Assembly: GCA_016946835.1 (NCBI GenBank)
Contig: JACVTC010000013.1
Location: 235,001 to 299,000, forward strand
Source of the DNA: Neocallimastix lanati (nom. inval.)
Taxonomy: Eukaryota; Neocallimastigomycota; Neocallimastigomycetes; Neocallimastigales; Neocallimastigaceae
DNA length: 64,000 bases
Direction of reading: 5' to 3'
The position numbers and the translations under genes were made by a program. How positions within the stretch are numbered: the stretch's first letter is position 1; every line of letters starts with the position of its first letter. A model generated the notes under the pieces. That model was given only the letters and a program-made list of their open reading frames with translations, did not search any database and was not told the origin of the DNA. Shown piece after piece: positions 8,945-21,036 of this stretch.

Positions 8945-11900
8945 AAGGAAGAAGAAGCACTCCCATTGTCAATAAAATAGCTTCCGTTAAATATCAACAA
9001 TCTTCAGCTAATGACTACTTCCATGAAGAAATAGAAGATCAAAAAAAAAGTTATGAATTATCTGAGGATGAAATCGAAGAAGAAGACATCAATGATTTAG
9101 AAGATATTGACTTAATTCAAGATGAAAACGACTACTTGGTTGCTGCTTTTAAAAGAAAGCGTGATAACATTAGTAAGGATCATAAAGGTAATCAAGAAAA
9201 GAAAATTCACAAAAGTCTTAGAGATAATCCTCGACCAATTGTTACTCCAGTTTTGCGAAAGAAGAAAGAAAATGAATTGAAAGTTAATCCAACTCCAAAA
9301 CAAACATCAAGTCAGATACATCCTTCGATAATGTCACAGCCCTTAATCAATCTCGAAAAACAAAAAGAAAAAGAAATTCGTGATAAAGAACGTGCTAGTA
9401 CTTCTCAATCACCTATGGAAATTACTGATATAGATTTATCTAATCGCAGAAAAGAAAAAGAAAAAGGAAAAGAGGTTAGTGATACAGAACTTGCATCTAC
9501 TTTCACCTCGCCCATTGAAATTGTTGATATTGATGAAACTGATCATATTATTTCTAATAATGATGAAAATAGTATTCCAAATAATACATTAAATAAACTC
9601 ATTAATGAGAAACTAAAAGTAAATAAACTTCCTGGAAACAAAATTCCTAGAGTTCCAAGAAAGATCCAAATGATAGCTGATCATCTACCTTACAATGTTA
9701 TTAAAGACTTAAATACTACTAAATGTAATATTACCTTTAGAGAATTATTTGAAGTATCACCAAAAATCAGATCTCAAGTTGCAAAAGGTTTAAAGTTAGA
9801 AAAAGATTCTATTAAGATAGCCGGTGCCGTTGACAACATTTGTACTACTACTACTATAGTTAATAATCTTGATCACACTTATAAAAGTAAAAACAAAGAA
9901 CCCAAAGAAGATGATATAGCCATGGTCGACGTTACTGTTGAAGGAGTCAAAGGAAAAGCATTGATTGATTCTTGTAGTAATTTAAATATTATTACTAATC
10001 AATTCCTTAGAAAGTTACCTTCTGTATATGAGCCTATTGGAATCAGTCGTGGAAGAATCCGACTAGCAACCATTAATGATGATTATTCGGAAGACTATTT
10101 AATCAATATTCCGGTACAAATTAATAATTTTCATATGATTGCTACATGTAGAGTTATAGATAAAGAAGATCCTTTCTTTGATATTCTTATTAACTTGAAA
10201 ACTCAAATAGATCATAAATTATTTATTCATCCTATTCTTTATAGTCTTTGCCAATTCAATGATAATGGATCGGTTGAAGAAATTGCTCCTATAAACAATC
10301 AATATGAAAATGAAGAAAAATTAGTTTGTTTTGTAAAAGCTATTTCTAATGAATCTATTAAGAAAGGACTTAAGAAAATGGAAGGTCTTCCTCCTCGAGA
10401 ATATATTCATAACGAAAAATTTATCAATACTCTTAATAAAAAGTATCGAGATCAAATAATTAAACTTTTAGAAGATAATATAGTTATAATTGCCACCTCT
10501 TCTGAAGAATTAACACCTTCGAACTTATCTCCACATAAAATTCACCTTAAACCTGGTGCTAGGCCAATTAAACAAAAATTTTATAGAATCTCAAAACTAA
10601 AAACAGATATTCTTAAAGAAGAACTTACTAAGTTAATAAATAAAAGACTTATTGAGCCATCATATTCAGAATGGTCTTCGCCTGTTGTTCTTGTTCCTAA
10701 ACCAAATGGTAAATGGAGAATGTGTGTTGACTATAGAAAAGTCAATGATGCTACTATAAAAGATTCATATTCTCTTCCAAATATTGATGAAATATTCGAT
10801 AGTTTAGATGGTGCTATAATATTTACTACAATGGACCTTTACTCCGGATATCATCAAATACTTATGGATGAAGAAAGCGTTGAAGTTACCAGTTTTACCA
10901 CAAAATTCGGAAATTATCAATTCAAAGTCATGCCTTTCGGACTTACTAACGCTCCAGCAACTTTCCAACGTGAGATGAACAAAATTCTCTTTCCTTTCAT
11001 TGGTGATTTTGTTTTCAATTTCATTGACGATATCCTTATATACTCAAAATCTTTAGAAGAACACCTCGAACATATTGCTAAAGTACTCGCTGTTTTCAAA
11101 GAACACAAACTTAAAATCAATATTGAAAAATGTTCGTTTATGCAAACAGAAGTTGAAGTCCTCGGTCACAAAGTATCTGCACAAGGTCTGAGCCCTCTTG
11201 ATAGCAAGATTGAATCAATTAAAAATTGGAAACCTCCTTCAAACCTCCATGAATTACGGTCTTTCCTAGGGGCGATAGGATATTATCGAGACTTCATCGA
11301 TAAATATGCTCGAATAACAGCTCCTCTTTGCAAATTGTTAAGAAAAGATGTTGAATTCCGGTGGAATAAAGAGCAAAATGATAGCTTTAATATACTTAAA
11401 GAAAAATTAATGAATGCACCAATTTTAAAATTTCCATGTTTCGAGAAATAATTTATTATTCGAACGGATGCATCGTATGATGGCATTGGTGGTGTCCTAT
11501 TACAAAAAGATGATGAAACGAAAAAAGAGCATCCTGTACACTATATAAGTAGAACATTAACTAAACATGAAAGAAATTACGGAATTACAGATCTAGAAGG
11601 AACTGCTCTATTTTATTGCTTAACAAAATTTAAACCTTATATTATGGGAAATCCCATTAAAACAATAATCTATACTGACCATAAACCCTTAGTAGGATTA
11701 TTCAACAAGAAAGAACCAACAAGTGCTCGACAAACCAGATGGTGTTTAGCTGTAAATCTTTTAGGTGTAGAAATTCGATATGAACCTGGCAAAAAGAATG
11801 TTGTAGCTGATGCTCTTTCTCGAATGAAAAGTATAAATGATAAGAAAATATTGGCAACAAAACTCTCTTCAAAAGTTGATGAATCTTTATTATCTAAAGT

Positions 11901-13044
11901 TGTAAAAGAATTTATGGAAGAAAAATTTACAACAATTGATGGAACTGAATACTTTATAGATGGAAATACTTATAGGAAATTAATCACTGATACTAATGAA
12001 AAGGTCAAACTTATTCTTGAAGCTCATGGCATAGGACATGAAGGATATAATAAAACTTACCAACGATTACGAAAAAGTTACTATTGGAACAACATGGTAA
12101 ATGATATTAAAAGAATTATTTCAAAATGCGAGCAATGTCAATTAAATAGACCCAAAGCATACCCAGAACCAACAGAAGATATTCCTACAGAAGTTGAAGG
12201 ACCTTTCACACATTTAGGTTTAGATATAATTGGACCTCTAGAGAAAACATCAAACAATAATAAATATATTTTGGTAATCGTGGACTATTTTACTAAATGG
12301 GTAGAGGCCGAGCCAACTGAAAATGTAACTTCAAAAGATGTAATAAAATTTTTAATTAATGTATTTTCTCGTCATGGTGTGCCTCAAACAATTACAACTG
12401 ATAATGGTGTTCAATTCAATTCGGATATGACAAAAATGTTCCTAGATCTTTATGATGTGTATGTGAGGTTCAGTACAACTTATCATCCAGAAACGAACGG
12501 TCTTACAGAAAACCGAAATAAAGAAATTGGAAAACTACTTAGACTTTTAGGAAATAAACAAAAAGAATGGGACGAAGTCTTACCTTCCGCTTTATGGGCA
12601 CTTCGTACAACCAAAAATTCGGTTACTAATCACTCTAGCTTTGAACTTGTTTATGGACGAGAAGACCAACAACCCTTTGACATAGCTGCTAGACCAACTA
12701 AAAGTGTAAACAAATCTTCGGATGAAATTCTATTGGAAAAATTTGTCAATCACTATTTATGGACTATGGAAGCTGCGGCCAATATCAAAAATGCAAATAA
12801 ATACTGGGCTACTCATAGAGAACAAAAGAATAGTATGAATCAGGCCAAAAGAATAAAACCTGGTGATTTAGTCTTAGTAAGGAATTTTACTCGAACCAAG
12901 TTAGAACCATATTTTGTTGGACCACTCCAAGTAATTAAGAAACAATTCAACACAGTAACATTGGCCGATCCTAAGTCGGGTATACAAATGAACCGCAATG
13001 TTCACTTAAAGAACATAATCAAGTTTAACTCAGCTTCTGTATAG
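8939..13044 (+). CDS. pol: pol region of E1: PR, RT, RNase H, IN
   Basis: Encodes the enzymes that copy the element's RNA and insert the DNA. It starts with a long charged linker. Protease: ALIDSCSNLNII near 9960. Reverse transcriptase about 10640-11200, with CVDYRKVN, LYSGYHQI, MPFGLTNAPATFQ and the catalytic FIDDILIYS at about 11020. RNase H about 11455-11830 (RTDAS, TDHKPL, VVADALSR). Integrase about 12000-12950, with the HHCC zinc module (GHEGYNKTYQRLRKSYYW, CEQCQ), the DDE core (LGLDIIGP, TTDNGVQF, TENRNKE) and a C-terminal GDLVLVRNF module. No chromodomain is seen. The region looks almost whole, with about one break. It is read by frameshift from gag. Confidence 0.88.
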
Positions 13045-13067
13045 CTTGAGTCTTAGCGAGGGCATCT

Positions 13068-13992
13068 TGTTAAGGAATGAACAAATAATGTTAATTTTAT
13101 TATTTTTCATAAAAATAACTTAACCACTAAAATTAAATTATTTATTTCCTTACTTGGGGAACTTTCTTATGTTCTATTACTGCCAAATTATTACTAATAT
13201 TAAATTTATTATTATTAATATAAATTCTTTATTAATATCAATACTTTATTATTAAAATTAATACTATATTATTAATATCAATATTATTATCAATATCTAG
13301 TTTTATTAATATGATTTATTCTATCAATATTTTATTATTAAAGAAAATTTTATTTTACAAATATTACTAATACAGATTATTTATTATTAATAAAAATTAA
13401 TATAATTAATAATGATTTAAAAATATTTTACTTAAATCCATGATCCTTGTCATTAAAATTAGTAATACTTCCTTCCAAAATACACCCTATTTATAATAAG
13501 ATTAATAATAGATAATAATCTAAAATACTTTTATTTAAAAATAGTATAAAATTTAATAATACTCTATTACTAATAGTTCTGTAAAAGTAATAAAATTATT
13601 TTTAAAATATATTATCACTACAATTAATAATAAATAGTTTAGAATTTAATAATATGTAATAATTATTTATTATAATAGAATAGATTATGAATTTATAATT
13701 TAAATACAATTCAAACATGTAACTCTAAGATATTCTAAAGAAATGGCTTGACCATTTCTAACGATAAAAAAAAATATAAATAGATGAGAAAATTGTATTT
13801 TAGAAAAATAATCTGAAAAAAATATAATCTTATTAAAGAAATTAATTTATTTTTAGTTTTTAATTGAATAATTTTTATTAAATAAATAAATAAAATATTT
13901 TAGAAAAAAAAAGATATATTTTAATTTTTAATTTTTTTTTTATTTTAGTGTTTATTTCTATATTTATTATTATTCTATCCCGAACCTCAACA
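13068..13992 (+). repeat. 3' LTR of E1
   Basis: A 925-bp copy of the 5' LTR from TGTTAAGGAATG to CCTCAACA. It lies 23 bp after the end of pol, preceded by a purine-containing stretch (GCGAGGG) that is the likely plus-strand primer site. Confidence 0.93.
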
Positions 13993-13996
13993 TTCT

Positions 13997-15718
13997 TGTG
14001 TAAGAATATAGATTTATTTCTTATAAAATAATCTATCTTCTTATTTAATTAATTTATATTTCATTTATATTTCAATATTTAATAACATGTAAAAAATATA
14101 TTAATTTATCCAAATTATTAATATATTAAAAAATAATGTAAACAAATTTGTTGTAATGTATTAATTACTTAAAAATATTATTTATATTTTATTATTTCAA
14201 TTAGTTGATAATTTATAAGATTTTAGTAATCGGTTAATTAATTTTTTCCCCAATATTATTATGATTGGGTTTTTATTAATTAATACGATGATTAATATAT
14301 TAGAATATTAATCGAAGTTATTCAGGTTTTTCTACTAATCTTTTCCTGAATATCAATTTGTTAAGATTAGATACCTTTATTTGATTTGTTAACTTTATCT
14401 TATCTATTTTATTTATTTAATAATTACATCTATTTAATAATTTCATCTATTAAAATAATTTTAAATAAAAAAGTATAAAAGAACTCAAATTTCTTTGATT
14501 AAAGAAATTAGAGTTATTATTATATAATGCTATATAATAAATTAAAAGAAATAAAGTCTTTTGTTTATATCAATATTTAGTGTTTATAATAAACTCTATA
14601 TAAAGTTAAGTATAAATTTTTATATCTTAAAATATTAATAATCTAGTTATAGTTAGTATATTATAAATAGATTATTACATCTTGATAAATAACAAAATTA
14701 TTAAATTAAAATAAATAATAAAGAACAAATTCTTGTCTAACTTAACCCAAAAATTAATCCATTCTAAAAAAAAAATTAAATCCATATTAAAGAAAATTTA
14801 ATTAAATAAAAATAATTAAAATAAAATAATAATAATTTAATCATTAATAATTTTAATTAAAAATTAAAATAAATTAATAAATAATATTTTTCTAAAACTA
14901 CAAATAAACAAAATAATAAACAAATTTAATAAATTAAAAATAACAAATAAACAAACTTATAAACATCTCAAAATTAAAATTAAATAGTTAAATAATTTTT
15001 AAGTTACTTTTATTTGAAATAATGATTATTTTATTCATTTTATAACTTAACTTTTATAAACAAATTGTAATTAAAATAACATTTTAAAACTCATCTTTAT
15101 TAACATTTTAATTGTAAATATTGTTTAATTTAATAATAAATTATTCTTTATTTCTCTTTTATTAATTTTATTATTTTTAATGTAAATAGTTTAAAATCAA
15201 AGAAAAATATAAAAACATGTAAATATTTCTTATAAATTATTCTTTATTATTAATTATTTAATAAAATTATTATAGATATTTTATTAGTTTTAATAATCAA
15301 AAAGTATGATTATTAATTATTTAATAAATTATTATAGATATTTTATTAGTTTTTAATAATCAATTTTTTTTTATGATTATTAATTATTTTGATAAATTAT
15401 TATATATTTTATTAGTTATTAATAATCAATTTTATTATTAAAATTTAAAATAAATTAGTATAAATAATAAATATTTCATTTTATTATTTTATTAGTTTTA
15501 ACAATTATTTTATTAATTTAAACAAAATTAATTATTAAATAAATAAAGATTAATATTAAAATAAAAATAAATTTTTTTTAATAAAACATTTTTGTGTTTA
15601 ATAATAAAACATATTTATTTTTTTTAAATTTCTTAAATCAATTTTATTCAGTATTTATCCTTTTATTCACTTCTATAAAATTTAATTTTTGTAGATTAAG
15701 AATATTAGGTATAAATCA
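13997..15718 (+). mobile_element. probable solo LTR, family 4
   Basis: Begins TGTGTAAGAATATAG four bases after the E1 3' LTR and ends GGTATAAATCA. It is bracketed by TTCT (13993-13996 and 15719-15722), a candidate 4-bp duplication. Its left 220 bp recur inverted at 27106-27310, and its right 650 bp recur at about 51780-52290, so both ends belong to a dispersed repeat. The middle was not matched elsewhere. There is no coding capacity. At 1.7 kb it is long for an LTR, so it could instead be a composite. Confidence 0.45.
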
Positions 15719-15723
15719 TTCTT

Positions 15724-16207
15724 TGATAAGAATGTACTAAATAATGCATTCTTAATTAAATCTACGATTTATTTCTAATACATTATGTGTACATTATTAT
15801 TTTTGTACTTTAATAAATTTTTAAATCCAAAGATCAAAAATTAAATCAAAAATTATATTAAACTTTATATTTTTATATTAAATCTTATATTAATAGTAAT
15901 ATTTTTATATATTTAAAACTTATATTAGCAATATTAATAATAAATCTTATTTTTTTATTTTTATATTAATAATGAAAATTTGTATTAATAATATTTTTAT
16001 ATATTGATGATTAAAATTTTATATATTATATTTTAACTTTTATTATAAAATTTTATATCGAAATGTTTTATTTTATATTGAAAAATATTTTATTTTATTA
16101 AAAACCTTTATATTAGAATAGTATTTTTATTTTTATTTGAATATTTTAACAGATTGTAATAAAAATTATAGCCAATTAAATAAATTCTTATTAGTAATAT
16201 TTTAGAT

Positions 16208-16239
<32 letters not shown>

Positions 16240-16543
16240 TGTTTTATTAATATTATAAATGTATTTTATTTATATTGTTATAATTAAATTTTATATAACT
16301 GATTATAAAATTCAATTTAAATTTAATAGTTTTTTTTAAAAAAAAAAATAAATAAAATGTAATTTAGTGGCAAGAACAACTTTTATGCCTTGAAAAAAGT
16401 ATAAATAGTTGTAAATTTTACTACCAATTTTTAAAAATTATCAAGTAAAATTAATAAAATAAATAAATAAAAAAAATAATAAACAAATAAATAAAATTTG
16501 TGTTTCTTACTTTATTTTTATTTAATTCTCTAAAACCTTAACA
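15724..16543 (+). mobile_element. probable solo LTR, family X
   Basis: Runs from TGATAAGAATG to AACCTTAACA, 820 bp with matching inverted ends (TGATAAG with CTTAACA, one mismatch). It has a TATA-like AAAGTATAAATAG near 16397. The first 40 bp recur at 58916, and the tail resembles the sequence ending at 3744. It contains a run of about 29 A at 16211-16239 and no gene. Confidence 0.4.
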
Positions 16544-16547
16544 TCTT

Positions 16548-17755
16548 TGATACGGGGTGTCACTAAATACCTTGTATTTCCTATTAAATACTCTTAATAA
16601 TAATAAAATAAAATTATTATTAAATATTCTTATTAAAATCTTTTATTAATATTAAATATAATAAAAATTATTATTAAATATTCTTATAAATTTCTTTTAT
16701 TAATATTATATATAATAAAAATTATTATTAAATATTCTTATAAATTTCTTTTATTAATATTAAATATAATAAAAATTATTATTAAATATTCTTATAAATT
16801 TCTTTTATTAATATCAAATATAATAAAAATTATTATTAAATATTCTTATTAATATCAAATATAATAAAAATTATTATTAAATATTCTTATTAAAATCTTT
16901 TATAATAAAAATTATTACTAAATATTCTTATAAAATTCCTTTATTAATATTAAATATAATAAAAATTATTATTAAATATTCTTATTAAAATCTTTTATTA
17001 ATATCAAGTATAATAAAAATTATTATTAAATGTTCTAATAAAAATCTTTTATTAATATCAAGTATAATAAAAATTATTATTAAATATTCTTATTAAAAAT
17101 TATATAATATTTAAATCATTATTAATTCTTATTTTTATATTAAGAATAATAAAAACCTATTTCAATAAATATTTGATATAAAATACAGAATTATAAGTTT
17201 CTGTATAATATTTTCTAAACCTTTGAAATAAACTAAAAATAAATCAAAAATAAATTAAATCTTTATTAAAAATAAAAATGAACTAAAATACAGAATTTCA
17301 ATAATAAAAAAATGATCTAAAATACAGAAAATATCAATTCTGTATAATTCTCTCTCTGAAAAACAATATCAAGAAGAAGCTACCGCCCGAAATGCCCTTC
17401 GTGATACAATCTCTAAATTAATTTTTTATATTTTAATTTAATAAATGTTTTTTTTTTTTTTTTTTTTAAAAAAATAATTTAAAATAATAGTTAAAAATTG
17501 AAATAAAATAGTTATAATAGTTTTTTTATAAAGAATATATTAATAATAAATAAAATGTATTAAAATAAAAGTATAAAAAGAATAAATTTCTTTCTTTTTA
17601 ATACTTGGAACAAATAATTTTAATTTTAAATTTAAATAAAGAATATTTTAAAATTTAATTTTTTTTTCTTGTTTCCAAATTTATTTTTATAGTTATGTGT
17701 TAATATTTATTTTTTTGTTTTGAATATCTTAGTGTTTCAACCCCAGCCCGTATCA
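16548..17755 (+). repeat. 5' LTR of E2 (LTR2)
   Basis: 1208 bp from TGATACGGGGTG to AGCCCGTATCA. Outside the satellite array it is nearly identical to the solo copy at 3749-5889. It has far fewer 54-bp satellite units (about 9), and a TATAAAAAG box lies near 17572. Confidence 0.9.
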
Positions 17756-17763
17756 TAAAAATT

Positions 17764-17780
17764 TGGTGGAGAATCCGGGC
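17764..17780 (+). other. primer-binding site of E2
   Basis: TGGTGGAGAATCCGGGC lies eight bases after the LTR. It is nearly the same as the site in E8 (57688) and similar to that of E1. Confidence 0.7.
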
Positions 17781-18060
17781 GCCTGAAACACATTATAAGA
17801 TGAAAAGAAACCTTTAAAATAAATATTAAACATATAATATTTTTATTTAAACTTATTTTTTTTGTTATAGGGAATATAAAATTTATTAAACTTTGATTTT
17901 TTTTTTTTTTTTGGAAAAATTATTTAATTTTTTTTATTTAGTTACACAAATTATATACAAAAAAAAAAAAAAAAAAAAAAAAAATTTTTTTTTGTGAAAC
18001 TTAATTCGTAAATTTTATTTGTTATAATAAAACATTTATTTTTACTAATAATAATAATAA

Positions 18061-18106
<46 letters not shown>

Positions 18107-18963
18107 AAAAAAAGATATATATATTATTTATATATAATAATAGTTATTATAATAATAATATTATTATAATAATTCAAAAAAAAAATTACATTTTAGAAGA
18201 GCACTTCCGCTCAATTCTTATTTATTATTAAAATAATTACTTCCATCAAGAAAGTTTGTTCTATCTGGAAAGTCTATCAAGAGGATTTTTCAAGATATTG
18301 AAAAACTTGGAATAATTAGTTTTATTCAACAATAATAAATAAGTTTTATAATTATTAATTTTAAATTTTTATTTTCTTAATATTAGAATATTAAATTCAT
18401 TCAGTACCTACCATCAGGGAGAGCGGCTGTTAGATGAAAAACTCTATAGCTAAAGGCTCATCGATTGGGATAGGTGAATTAAGTAATTCCGTATTATTAA
18501 TTAAATAAAAATTATTATTATTAATTATTTCTAAAATCAGCATCGTTTTCCGGGAATATACAATATATGGTAATTTATTAGTGGCTTGATTAAATTCAGG
18601 TATAATAAATTATTAAAATAACTTTTTATTAGAGAGTAGATAAGAGCGTTTACTTGTATAAGCGGGGGAGTAGAGCGCTATTTAATAAGGTTTCAATATC
18701 AGACCTTTAATTGAAAAATCCATAAAGCCCTTGTTTCAATAGGCAGGAACAGTTAAAGGTTACTTGGAACTGACGGTTAAATATTGGAGGTCGAAAGACG
18801 CAGTGTAAATGCTTGCGGGAATCGAAAATAATAATAAAGTTATAACATATATTTGATTGTCCCTTATTAAATTATATACAAAAAAAAATACTAATTTATA
18901 TAATAATAATTCTACTAACAAGCCTTTTCTATCGCTTAAAATTATTCTTCATTTTGGAATTTG

Positions 18964-19017
<54 letters not shown>

Positions 19018-19075
19018 TCAATAATATTTGTCTTCCTTTTTAATAAGATTTACTTTATCATTTTTTTAAAATCCA

Positions 19076-19111
<36 letters not shown>

Positions 19112-19600
19112 TCAATAATATTTGTCTTCCTTTTTAATAAGATTTACTTTATTATTTTTTTTTTCTGATAAAATCTAAATATATATATATATAAAATATT
19201 CTCAATAATATTTATCTTCCTTTTTAATAAGATTTACTTTATCATTTTTTTAAAATCCATATAAAAAAAATATTTCTTCTGTAATAATTATCTTCCTTTT
19301 TATAGGATTAACTTTATCATTTTTTTCTGTTAAAATCTAAAAAAAAAATTTCTTCTATAATATTTATCTTTTTTTTTAATAAGATTAACTTTATCATTTT
19401 TTTTGTTAAAATCTATATATATATATATAAATATTATAAAATAAATTTCTCTATAAAACTATATTTTAAATAAATTAAATAAAAAATATATATATATATC
19501 TACATAAAAAAAGAAAAAAAATTTTTTTTATATATTCATTTCTATTTAAGCAATTTTTTGTTCTTCTGTGTTCTTTCTTCAAAAAAAAAAAAAAAAAAAA
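17781..19600 (+). other. long leader of E2
   Basis: Non-coding. Several poly-A tracts (about 17954-17984, 18969-19012 and 19079-19106) and an AAT microsatellite (about 18044-18095). A block at 18190-18840 is clearly less AT-rich (GGGAGAGCGGCTG, AAGCGGGGGAGTAG, GGAGGTCGAAAGACG) and carries no long frame. It may be a folded packaging region; function is inferred. Confidence 0.5.
19013..19405 (+). repeat. tandem repeats in the E2 leader
   Basis: Five diverging copies of a 65-95 bp unit with the core ATATTTRTCTTCCTTTTTAA followed by RAGATTWACTTTATCATTTTT, separated by poly-A or AT-dinucleotide tracts of variable length. Confidence 0.85.
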
Positions 19601-19609
19601 AAAAAAGAA

Positions 19610-20776
19610 GATTAGCGAAATAGCTAAATTATTGCCACGACTTGGTAGTTTCGATAGGGACATAGAATCATGGGCTGAAGAGTTCAATAGGGTAATGGAA
19701 CTCTCAGATATTGATGACCCTAGAAAAATGTTTGCTTGGGCAAAAGAATGTGTTCCTGGACGATTAAAGGAGTAATTGAAGATCTTAAGGAAGAAGATGA
19801 AGAGGCTGAAATGATCATATATCTAAGTATTACGGATATTAAAACAGCCATTGAAAAATTTTTAGATATTACTCCTCAAGAAAAATGCTTTAACCTAAAA
19901 TCACTCAAAATACAAAAGGGTGAATCAATTAAAGACTTTAACTGGAGATACGGTAAATTATACGGATCACTTACTCCAGAAAGTCAAGCATTTATTACTA
20001 TTAATGATTACACGGATTCATTATTAAGTCGTCCATATGCTAGAAAGGAAGTAATAACTTCTCAACCAGCTAATTTAGAAGAAGCTTTTAAAATAGCTGA
20101 ACTTGCAGAGACTGCATCAGAAATGCCTAATAGAAATAGAAATGTCGTTATGTTTACCAATACTTATGGAGGTCTAAATTCTATTTTTCCAAATTATTAT
20201 AATAATAATTATAATAATAGAAATTATAACAATCCTAATAATTATGACTACAATAATTATCGCTCTAATTATAATTATTATAACTATAATAATTATAATA
20301 AAATAATGGTTATAATTATCCAAATAATTATAATAATAATTATCGAAATTCTTATAATAATAATTATAATAACTCTATTAATAAACAGAAATATAAATCA
20401 TTTCCGGAATGGTTATAATAGTGTTAATAATTATAATAACAATAATCCAAATTTTAACAACATGAATAATAACTTTAGCAATAATAAAGTATCCGGAACT
20501 AAAAATAATTTAAGAAATCAAAATTTCATGTCTAATAATATTAATCTAAATTGTTTTAAATGTCATCAACCTGGTCATAGGATGCAAAATTGTTCTTATA
20601 CTTATCAAGAACTAGCTGATATGGAAACTACTGGAAGACTTAATAACAATAATCTCTGCATTACAAATAACAGCAATACAAACAGAAATCATAACCTAAA
20701 CAATAATAATAACTATGATAGTAATTATAATATTAGTAATTTAAATAGAAACTCTTATATTAATTCTATGATGTAA
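19610..20776 (+). pseudogene. gag: gag of E2, decayed, Asn-rich
   Basis: The N-terminal Gag core is visible (SFDRDIESWAEEFNRVMEL, then FNWRYGKLYGSLTPESQ near 19940) and is homologous to E1 Gag. The C-terminal half is dominated by Asn/Tyr repeats encoded by AAT/TAT microsatellites. Near 20550 a zinc knuckle, CFKCHQPGHRMQNC, survives. The gene is broken, with a few breaks. It is followed within about 80 bp by the copia E3 terminus. Confidence 0.8.
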
Positions 20777-20851
20777 ATCATTATAACTTAAATGGAAACT
20801 TTAATGTTAATACTAATTATAATAATACTAGTTATAACAGTATTATTATAT

Positions 20852-21012
20852 TACGTTACATAAATCATAAATGTATTGCATAAATTTTTATAATATAGCT
20901 AGCCACATTTTACATACATAAAAATATCATAAATAAAATTAATACTATATATTTTGTATTAACTATATAATTAATAATAAAATAGGAATAATATTAAACT
21001 TTATTTTCAACA
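20852..21012 (-). repeat. 3' LTR of E3 (short)
   Basis: Matches the inner 160 bp of the 255-bp copia LTR, ending TTTATTTTCAACA. It is followed by the polypurine tract (minus strand CTTTAGAAGGGA). Confidence 0.8.
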
Positions 21013-21036
21013 TCCCTTCTAAAGTTTGATATTATT

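Larger units (their letters stand above)
5894..13992 (+). mobile_element. Ty3/gypsy element E1, nearly whole
   Basis: An 8.1-kb LTR retrotransposon. Parts in order: 5' LTR 5894-6901, primer site 6909-6925, structured leader, tandem repeats before gag, gag, pol (protease, reverse transcriptase, RNase H, integrase) and 3' LTR 13068-13992. LTR ends are TGTTAAGG and CCTCAACA. The two LTRs differ at only a few positions apart from an inverted duplication present only in the 5' LTR, so the copy is young. It looks almost whole, with about one apparent break in pol. No chromodomain follows the integrase. The bases flanking the two ends (TTAT and TTCT) are not an exact duplication. Confidence 0.92.
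16548..20850 (+). mobile_element. Ty3/gypsy element E2 (LTR2 family), 5' LTR to gag
   Basis: Parts: 5' LTR 16548-17755, primer site 17764-17780, a 1.8-kb leader with poly-A tracts and tandem repeats, and a broken gag about 19610-20776. It meets the left end of copia element E3 at about 20851. No pol or 3' LTR of this element was recognised. Gag has a few breaks. Its Gag is a relative of E1 Gag. Confidence 0.8.

Noticed and set aside
18190-18840. Possible group I intron or structural RNA gene
   Set aside because: Some GGGAA and CGAAAGACG motifs suggested it, but the ordered P, Q, R and S elements of a group I intron were not found; left as element leader.
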